Part shown: in pieces, positions 5,965-10,321 of the stretch
Position numbering within the stretch: position 1 is the first letter of the stretch
Layout of the letters: every line of letters begins with the position of its first letter
DNA from: DHVE2 group archaeon
GTDB taxonomy: Archaea; Thermoplasmatota; Thermoplasmata; Thermoplasmatales; Aciduliprofundaceae
Reading direction: 5' to 3'
Assembly: GCA_015522935.1 (NCBI GenBank)
Contig: WALH01000007.1
Location: 1-10,321, forward strand
Length of the DNA stretch: 10,321 nt
The notes under the pieces: model-generated
The model's input: only the letters and a program-made list of their open reading frames with translations
What the model was told of the DNA's origin: nothing
Databases searched by the model: none
Translations under genes and position numbers: made by a program

Positions 5965-7614
5965 ATGAAACTTCCCAGTGGAAAGATTGAGAAAACCATG
6001 TTCGGGGGAGAATTTTTTGAAGATTTGATTAAAGATATTGAGAGTGAGAAGTTCACGGGGTACATCAAGGTTATATCCCACACAAAGGGCTATTCATTCG
6101 GCCAAATAGTTTATGAGAACGGTTTACCCGTGCTTGCGGATTTCACCAACGAGGAGAGTTTGAAGGGTGATGATGCAATTCGTAAGATAGTGGAAATAGC
6201 TGTGGATGAGGATTCTGTTATTGAAATACACACTTTTGCATATAAGTCATCTACGATAAATGTGAATTTTCTGATTCAGAGTTATCCAGATTGCCGTGTG
6301 AGTGTTGCCAGTTCACGTGTGTTTTTAAGGAGAGAAGTGGGATTTGATGAAATCTCCCGTGATCTGGAAAGCATAAAAATCGAGCCACCGCCAAGAGAGG
6401 AGAAGGGAGGAGAGCAAAGGGAAGAGCGTCTTCTCAACTATCGCATTGTCGAAAAGGCCGCAGAACTGAAAGAAAGGGAGAAGGCAGTTAAGAGGAGGGA
6501 GGAGGAGCTGAAGAGAAGAGAGAGGGAGATAACAGAATTGAAAAGCATGATAGACAGAGAAAAAGACCATCTTGAATCTCTAAAAATTCAATTAGCTGCA
6601 AAAGCGGATGATCTGAAAAAAATGAAGGATGAGGTCGAAGAAAAGTATCATGAGTTAGAAGAGAGAATGCACAAAATTGAGAGAAAAGAAAGAGAAATAA
6701 GTGAGAGAACTGCAGAATTGAGAGAAAGGGAGAAAGAACTGGAAGAAAGGGAGAGAGATATGGAAGAGAGGGAGGAGAAGATAAGAAAAATGCAGGTTGA
6801 GATTAATAGGGAGGAGGAGAAGATATCCGAGCAGAAAAGGTGGCTCACAGAGCAGATAAGGGAAATAAAAGAGAGAGAAGAAAAAATTGAAAACTTGAGA
6901 AAATCTTTTGAAGGAAAGGAAGATGATTTGAAAAAAAAGGAAGATGATGTGAAAAGCATTCAAGTTAAACTTCAGAAAATGCAGGCTGAACTTGATAAGA
7001 GAGAAAAGATTCTCAGCGAGATGGAGAAGAAGATTGCGGATAAGGAGAATGAATTGAGGAAGAGAGAAGAAAAACTGGTCGAGGATGAAAGAAAACTCAA
7101 GGAAGGTTTTGAATCTCTGAAGAATCTGAAAAAAGAGGTGGATGCTGAGAAGGAGAATATAGATAGAATTCGTAGCGATATTGAGAGTAGAGAGAAGGAA
7201 ATAAAAAAGAGAGAGAAGGATATTGAGGATAAATCGGCTGATATTGAGAAATTAAGGAGAAGTGTGGAAGAAAGGGAGAAAAAACTGAAGGATAAGGAAG
7301 ATGAAATTGAAGAGAGGAGTGTAGCCATCAAGAAGAAGGAAATAGAGGTCGATACAAAACTGTACGATTTGCAGACGCTTCAATCTGAGATGGATGAAAA
7401 GGAGAAGGAGATTAAGAAGAGAGAAGATGAAATAGCTGCACGGGAAAAAGATGTTGAGAACAAACTCAGCGAGATTAAAAAGATGGACGAAAAGCTTAGA
7501 AAGAAGGAAAAAGAATTAAAGAAGATGGAAGGAGAATTAGAGGAAAAGAGAAAGGAAATTGAGGAGAAGATGAAGAAATTAGAGGATATTAAAAAGAGTT
7601 TGAAAGTCATATAA
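5965..7614 (+). CDS. Small N-terminal domain plus 55-heptad coiled-coil protein
   Basis: The protein has 549 residues. Residues 1-135 look globular, with mixed strands and helices (MKLPSGKIEK start, a FTGYIKV strand, then ENGLPVLADF); the opening resembles archaeal DUF2226-type proteins, a tentative recognition from memory. A Pro/Glu-rich hinge (about 138-155) follows. From residue 160 to 544 the sequence is a coiled coil of 55 consecutive heptads with no break, each with one aliphatic residue (once Phe) at the same position and mostly Arg, Lys, Met or Leu three residues later. The rod would be about 57 nm long if extended. No transmembrane segment or ATPase motif is present, so it is not an SMC or Rad50 protein. 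ATG 5965 is taken as start; ATG 5998 is possible, as a TATA-like GTATATACAT lies at 5951-5960. Role unknown; a scaffold, tether or filament is a reasonable inference. It converges on radB with a 20-base gap. Confidence 0.85.
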   Translation: MKLPSGKIEKTMFGGEFFEDLIKDIESEKFTGYIKVISHTKGYSFGQIVYENGLPVLADFTNEESLKGDDAIRKIVEIAVDEDSVIEIHTFAYKSSTINVNFLIQSYPDCRVSVASSRVFLRREVGFDEISRDLESIKIEPPPREEKGGEQREERLLNYRIVEKAAELKEREKAVKRREEELKRREREITELKSMIDREKDHLESLKIQLAAKADDLKKMKDEVEEKYHELEERMHKIERKEREISERTAELREREKELEERERDMEEREEKIRKMQVEINREEEKISEQKRWLTEQIREIKEREEKIENLRKSFEGKEDDLKKKEDDVKSIQVKLQKMQAELDKREKILSEMEKKIADKENELRKREEKLVEDERKLKEGFESLKNLKKEVDAEKENIDRIRSDIESREKEIKKREKDIEDKSADIEKLRRSVEEREKKLKDKEDEIEERSVAIKKKEIEVDTKLYDLQTLQSEMDEKEKEIKKREDEIAAREKDVENKLSEIKKMDEKLRKKEKELKKMEGELEEKRKEIEEKMKKLEDIKKSLKVI

Positions 7615-7616
7615 AC

Positions 7617-7632
7617 TGACTTCTTATTTTTT
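7617..7632 (+). terminator. T-rich terminator candidate for the coiled-coil gene
   Basis: The short gap after the stop contains TTCTTATTTTTTC, the kind of T-run at which archaeal RNA polymerase stops. The convergent radB has no similar run on its own strand in this gap. Confidence 0.4.
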
Positions 7633-7634
7633 CA

Positions 7635-8348
7635 TTATTGTGGTCCATCCTCATTTTTATCTGGTTTCGAATTGCATATTATCCCATTTTCCCCTATCTG
7701 GAACCTTACTTGCAAACCTTCCTTTCTGGATCGATGCTTTATGAGAATCGCTTCACGGTAACTGTTTCCGATTTTTCGAAGATGAATAATGGTTTTGGCA
7801 TTGTGATACAACGCGTGTCCTCCTATGGGTTTGATTTCTCCTGCTGTTGTGTCCATATAAACCTGATTGGTAACTATTACCGATATGTTCATTTTTCTTG
7901 CAATTGTACTCAACACACTTAGTTGCCATGCTAGGGACTTCTGGGTTGATAGATCCTCACCCACACCCCTCTCTGCACGATAATATTCAGTAAGGGAATC
8001 AACTATAATGAGGGGTATATTTTTTCTCTTCATTACTAATGTGGCAACTCTCTCTATTATTTCTGTTTGCTGGGAGAATTTGTAAACTTTGTAGAAAAGT
8101 ATTCTCTTAGCAATATTTTCATCGCCACCCATCTGCCTGAATCTCTCCATCGATACACCTTCGCTGTCCACATACACCACAAAATCCCCTTTACGAGCCA
8201 TATTTATGGCTGTCTGTAAACATATATTCGTTTTTCCGCTTCCAGCCTCCCCGTAAATTTCGGTAATGCACCCCCTCTCAAATCCCCCACCTAAAAGATT
8301 ATCAAGCGATATGCATCCTGATTCCACATACTGATTCTCCACAGCCAC
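7635..8348 (-). CDS. radB: DNA repair and recombination protein RadB
   Basis: RadB is a euryarchaeal RecA/RadA-family ATP-binding protein that helps homologous recombination, probably as a mediator for RadA, on DNA in the cytoplasm. The 237-residue protein consists of the RecA core alone, without the N-terminal helix-hairpin-helix domain of RadA, which is the RadB hallmark. Walker A is GEAGSGKT (residues 33-40) and Walker B is LIIVD (113-117). The block VTNQVY (159-164) and the PIGGHALYHNAKTIIHLRK region (174-192) follow as in the family. GTG 8348 is the start used; a second GTG at 8342 would remove two residues. It lies 15 bases after ppa and may share its transcript, though an A/T-rich TATA-like stretch (8361-8374) at the end of ppa could give radB its own start. 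Confidence 0.95.
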   Translation of the reverse strand: MAVENQYVESGCISLDNLLGGGFERGCITEIYGEAGSGKTNICLQTAINMARKGDFVVYVDSEGVSMERFRQMGGDENIAKRILFYKVYKFSQQTEIIERVATLVMKRKNIPLIIVDSLTEYYRAERGVGEDLSTQKSLAWQLSVLSTIARKMNISVIVTNQVYMDTTAGEIKPIGGHALYHNAKTIIHLRKIGNSYREAILIKHRSRKEGLQVRFQIGENGIICNSKPDKNEDGPQ

Positions 8349-8360
8349 AAAAAGGTATGC

Positions 8361-8374
8361 ATATTAATTAAAAT
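8361..8374 (-). promoter_or_regulatory. TATA-like stretch before radB
   Basis: The minus strand reads ATTTTAATTAATAT across the end of ppa, about 15-25 bases before the radB start. It may drive a separate leaderless radB transcript. Its A/T richness could also simply reflect the ppa stop region. Confidence 0.3.
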
Positions 8375-8885
8375 TTCTCTTTTTCTTTCTCTCTATTGCA
8401 TCCATTATGCACTTCTTTGCCTTGCTGGCGTTTTCAAAACCGATAATACGAACCCACTTGTTCTTTTCCAACTCTTTGTAATGTTCAAAAAAGTGCTTTA
8501 TCTGCTCTAAAATGCTATCTGGCACATCTTCAATATCCTTTATCTCCTCGTTTCTCGGGTCCACACCAGGATGGGGTACTGCTATAATTTTTCTATCCGG
8601 GCCGTGCTCGTCTTCAGTAACTAACATCCCAACGGGTATTGCTCTCACTAAAACACCGTGAGGGAAAGAGTCGTAAGAAATAACAAGACAATCAATGGGG
8701 TCGTTATCCTCTTCAAGTGTTTCTGGAATGAATCCATAGTTGAACGGATAAAATGATGCGGTATGCAAAACACGATCAACACGTATGACATTCATTTCGA
8801 AATCATACTCACATTTTATGTTGCTTCCTTTTGGCACTTCAATGAATACGTAAACGTCCTCTGGAGGATTTTCACCTGCTTTCAT
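8364..8885 (-). CDS. ppa: Inorganic pyrophosphatase, family I
   Basis: This soluble enzyme hydrolyses pyrophosphate to two phosphates and so pulls forward nucleotide polymerisation, tRNA charging and other PPi-releasing reactions. The 173 residues carry the family I signature DNDPIDC (60-66), with metal-binding Asp60, Asp62 and Asp65, and the second metal site DEHGPDRK (92-99) with Asp92, Asp97 and Lys99. The FYPFNYGFIPET block (45-56) is also typical. Length is usual for archaeal and bacterial enzymes (about 170-180). The ATG at 8885 has a TATA-like box 26 bases upstream and no Shine-Dalgarno, pointing to a leaderless mRNA. radB follows after 15 bases. Confidence 0.97.
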   Translation of the reverse strand: MKAGENPPEDVYVFIEVPKGSNIKCEYDFEMNVIRVDRVLHTASFYPFNYGFIPETLEEDNDPIDCLVISYDSFPHGVLVRAIPVGMLVTEDEHGPDRKIIAVPHPGVDPRNEEIKDIEDVPDSILEQIKHFFEHYKELEKNKWVRIIGFENASKAKKCIMDAIERKKKRNFN

Positions 8886-8905
8886 GACGTGAGGAATAAA
8901 CGCAT

Positions 8906-8916
8906 GATATTTTAAT
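8906..8916 (-). promoter_or_regulatory. TATA-like box of ppa
   Basis: The minus strand reads ATTAAAATATC, centred about 26 bases before the ppa ATG with no ribosome-binding site between, as expected for a leaderless archaeal transcript. Confidence 0.5.
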
Positions 8917-9023
8917 TTTTGGGATTTTAGCAGGGAGGTGATTATCTTGCTGATGACTCCCTCAAAAAAGGAAAAAAGTTAAATTCCCCTGAGCAATATG
9001 GCAAAGTGGGATGAGACAGAAAT

Positions 9024-9094
9024 GGGCAGGTGGCAGAGCGGTTATGCGCGGGACTGCAGATCCCGTCAACTCGGGTTCGAATCCCGACCTGCCC
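9024..9094 (+). tRNA. tRNA-Cys (anticodon GCA)
   Basis: The 71 bases fold as a standard cloverleaf. The acceptor stem GGGCAGG pairs with CCTGCCC over seven bases, and the D stem is GCA/TGC with a GAGCGGTTA loop. The anticodon stem CGGGA/TCCCG holds the loop CTGCAGA, whose middle triplet is GCA, reading Cys codons TGC and TGT. The variable loop is TCAAC, and the T stem TCGGG/CCCGA holds TTCGAAT. No intron is present. The 3' CCA is not encoded (TCTG follows), so it must be added by the CCA-adding enzyme. Confidence 0.97.
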
Positions 9095-9133
9095 TCTGTT
9101 CATAAAAATAGAATTTTTAGATAAAAAACAGAG
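9094..9133. repeat. Nested inverted repeat just after tRNA-Cys
   Basis: Outer arms CTCTGTT (9094-9100) and AACAGAG (9127-9133) enclose inner arms AAAAAT (9104-9109) and ATTTTT (9113-9118) around a three-base loop. The T-run in the inner arm could end the tRNA transcript, and the outer pairing could form a stem at its 3' end. The first base overlaps the mature tRNA. Confidence 0.45.
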
Positions 9134-9216
9134 AACTTACAAAATAGATATGCACTTCCCACCCTATAGATAAATTTTCTCAGAAAAAGATTTATTCTCC
9201 CATTCCATCCTTTTCA

Positions 9217-9224
9217 AAGGTGAG
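9217..9224 (+). promoter_or_regulatory. Ribosome-binding site of the serine dehydratase beta gene
   Basis: AAGGTGAG precedes the ATG at 9228 by three to four bases and contains GGTGA, the core of the archaeal Shine-Dalgarno. Unlike most genes here, this one therefore has a leader. A possible TATA-like box is GATAAATTTT at 9169-9178. Confidence 0.5.
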
Positions 9225-9227
9225 AAA

Positions 9228-9878
9228 ATGTCAGTTATAGATATCCTTGGACCAGTTATGGTTGGCCCCTCAAGCTCCCACACATTAGGAGCGTTGAGAA
9301 TTGCAAGATTCGCTTATAAGTTCATAGGAGGCATGCCTGAAGATGTCCATTTCATTCTACATGGCTCATTTGCTGAGAGTGCTATGGGGCATGGAACAGA
9401 TAAAGCCCTACTTGCTGGGGTTCTTGGCATGAGGGAGGATGATGAGAACATAAAAAATGCCTGTGAGATTGCAAAAAAGGTAGGGGTGAGGTACAGCATA
9501 GAGTATGGTGACTTGGGAGATGTTCACCCTAACACGGTACTAATGGAAATAAAAAAAGGTGGGAAGATATATAGAATAATGGGCTCCTCCATAGGTGGAG
9601 GAGAAATTCGCATAGTGCGCATAAACGATGTGGATTGCAATATATCTTGGGAGTATAATACCCTCGTTTTGGTTATGAAAGATATTCCTGGGGCTCTGGC
9701 TCATATATTGAAGACAATAACAAAGAACATTACAAATCTCTACATGCGCAGGGTTAACGCTCTTGAAGGTAAGGCCATAACAATAATTGAGACTGATGAG
9801 GTCATACCCAAGAAAGATTTGAAGAATGTAGCAGATTGCGAATATGTTTATGAACTATTCTACATACGGAGGGATTGA
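9228..9878 (+). CDS. sdaAB: L-serine dehydratase, iron-sulfur-dependent, beta subunit
   Basis: With the alpha subunit this protein forms the oxygen-sensitive [4Fe-4S] enzyme that converts L-serine to pyruvate and ammonia in the cytoplasm, a route for using amino acids as carbon and energy. The 216 residues show the family blocks GPVMVGPSSSHT (8-19), HGSFAESAMGHGTDKAL (45-61) and GSSIGGGEI (119-127), followed by a C-terminal ACT domain (about 143-216, with DIPGALAHI). ACT domains commonly bind amino acids, and in this family serine binding is proposed to regulate or activate the enzyme. Length is typical of the stand-alone beta chain. GGTGA before the ATG supports the start. The alpha gene follows after one base. 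Heterotetramer formation is known from the family, not seen here. Confidence 0.94.
   Translation: MSVIDILGPVMVGPSSSHTLGALRIARFAYKFIGGMPEDVHFILHGSFAESAMGHGTDKALLAGVLGMREDDENIKNACEIAKKVGVRYSIEYGDLGDVHPNTVLMEIKKGGKIYRIMGSSIGGGEIRIVRINDVDCNISWEYNTLVLVMKDIPGALAHILKTITKNITNLYMRRVNALEGKAITIIETDEVIPKKDLKNVADCEYVYELFYIRRD
9868..9873 (+). promoter_or_regulatory. Ribosome-binding site of the alpha-subunit gene
   Basis: GGAGGG lies six bases before the ATG at 9880, inside the last codons of the beta gene. It supports coupled translation of the two subunits. Confidence 0.6.
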
Positions 9879-9879
9879 A

Positions 9880-10321
9880 ATGGATTTTGCAAGTTTTGTG
9901 GATAAAAGCAAGAGAGAGGATAGGCCGTTGCACGAGATCATTTTGGAGAATGAGTATCAGGAGATGGGAATACCTACAGAGTTAAACAGAAAGAGTGTAG
10001 CTAAGATATTAAGAGCTATAATCAAAGAGGGTAAGAGAAATTTTGGAAGGAAACAGAAAACTCTCACGGGAATGACTGGAGAGAATGCTTGGAAGATGAG
10101 CAGTTATGAGGTAAAATTTATAAGCAAATTCAACAGAGTTGCGATGATTTCTGCTTTAAGCTTTGCGGAGAGTAATGCTGCAATGGGGAGAGTGGCAGCC
10201 TGTCCAACATCGGGTGCCTGTGGTGTTATGTCGGGCATAGTTTACGCTCTGTGGAAAAGGGATAAAAATTTTGAGAAATTGCTGGACGCTTTCATAGTTG
10301 CAGGGGGTATAGGAGATATAA
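9880..10321 (+). CDS. sdaAA: L-serine dehydratase, iron-sulfur-dependent, alpha subunit, cut by the right edge
   Basis: The first 147 codons are present (MDFASFVDKSKREDRPL...), about half of the usual length of about 290. The key block ACPTSGACGVMSG (residues 107-119) contains the first Cys expected to bind the [4Fe-4S] cluster that activates the serine hydroxyl; the remaining cluster ligands would lie beyond the window. The preceding SALSFAESNAAMG region is also typical of the family. It begins one base after the beta stop, with GGAGGG upstream, so the two subunits form one transcription and translation unit. The frame is open to the last base, so there is no sign of disruption. Confidence 0.93.
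   Translation, partial: MDFASFVDKSKREDRPLHEIILENEYQEMGIPTELNRKSVAKILRAIIKEGKRNFGRKQKTLTGMTGENAWKMSSYEVKFISKFNRVAMISALSFAESNAAMGRVAACPTSGACGVMSGIVYALWKRDKNFEKLLDAFIVAGGIGDI

Noticed and set aside
6648..7610. Long minus-strand frames rich in Phe, Ser and Leu opposite the coiled-coil gene
   Set aside because: They are the mechanical complement of Lys/Glu/Arg codons, lack ribosome sites, and resemble no protein; the plus-strand frame is clearly the real gene.
5965..7614. SMC, Rad50 or other structural-maintenance ATPase
   Set aside because: No Walker A, Walker B or signature motif is present in either end of the protein, and the coiled coil has no central hinge.
7635..8348. RadA or KaiC-type ATPase instead of RadB
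   Set aside because: There is a single RecA core of 237 residues with no helix-hairpin-helix domain and no second ATPase domain, which fits RadB and not the others.
8935..8992. C/D box sRNA suggested by GTGATTA, CTGATGA and CTGA between ppa and tRNA-Cys
   Set aside because: The boxes are not in proper C-D'-C'-D order or spacing, and no terminal stem is apparent; short motifs like these occur by chance.
1..10321. CRISPR array, insertion sequence, toxin-defence island or prophage
   Set aside because: No evenly spaced direct repeats, transposase, integrase, nuclease or phage-like genes were found; the repeats seen are the gene junction pair, protein-domain repeats and low-complexity coiled-coil DNA.

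Overview
The window looks like a piece of a thermophilic archaeal chromosome. Three things point that way. It carries a RadB recombinase (RadA paralogue, euryarchaeal), an archaeal-type Pcm, and a compact tRNA-Cys without an encoded CCA. Several genes have an A/T-rich TATA-like box about 25 bases before the start codon and no Shine-Dalgarno, the mark of leaderless archaeal mRNAs. Codon use favours AGA/AGG and ATA. A large membrane-anchored clostripain-type protease next to these genes suggests Thermoplasmatota, perhaps an Aciduliprofundum-like lineage. That placement is inference; no database was searched.

Layout. Bases 1-664 (minus strand): a small unknown operon holding a 35-codon ORF, a two-helix membrane protein with a C-terminal zinc ribbon, and the first 27 codons of a gene running off the left edge. 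Its upstream region (665-947) holds a TATA-like box and three adjacent hairpins that could be a small RNA. Bases 948-5251 (plus): pcm (protein repair), then a 1209-residue secreted C11 protease with Ig-like, CARDB and tandem fibronectin III domains and a C-terminal membrane anchor. Bases 5255-5872 (minus): a HAD-family phosphatase, convergent with the protease. Bases 5965-7614 (plus): a 549-residue protein with a small N-terminal domain followed by 55 uninterrupted heptads of coiled coil. Bases 7635-8885 (minus): ppa (inorganic pyrophosphatase) followed by radB. Bases 9024-9094 (plus): tRNA-Cys(GCA). Bases 9228-10321 (plus): the two-gene iron-sulfur L-serine dehydratase, beta subunit complete and alpha subunit cut by the right edge.

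Most genes are housekeeping and metabolically unrelated. Clear co-transcription is limited to the serine dehydratase pair (1 base apart), probably ppa-radB (15 bases apart) and the left minus-strand operon. The least ordinary items are the perfectly regular coiled coil, the hairpin cluster with a promoter-like box in front of it, and a repeated gene-junction sequence in the left operon. No CRISPR array, insertion sequence or intact mobile element is visible.
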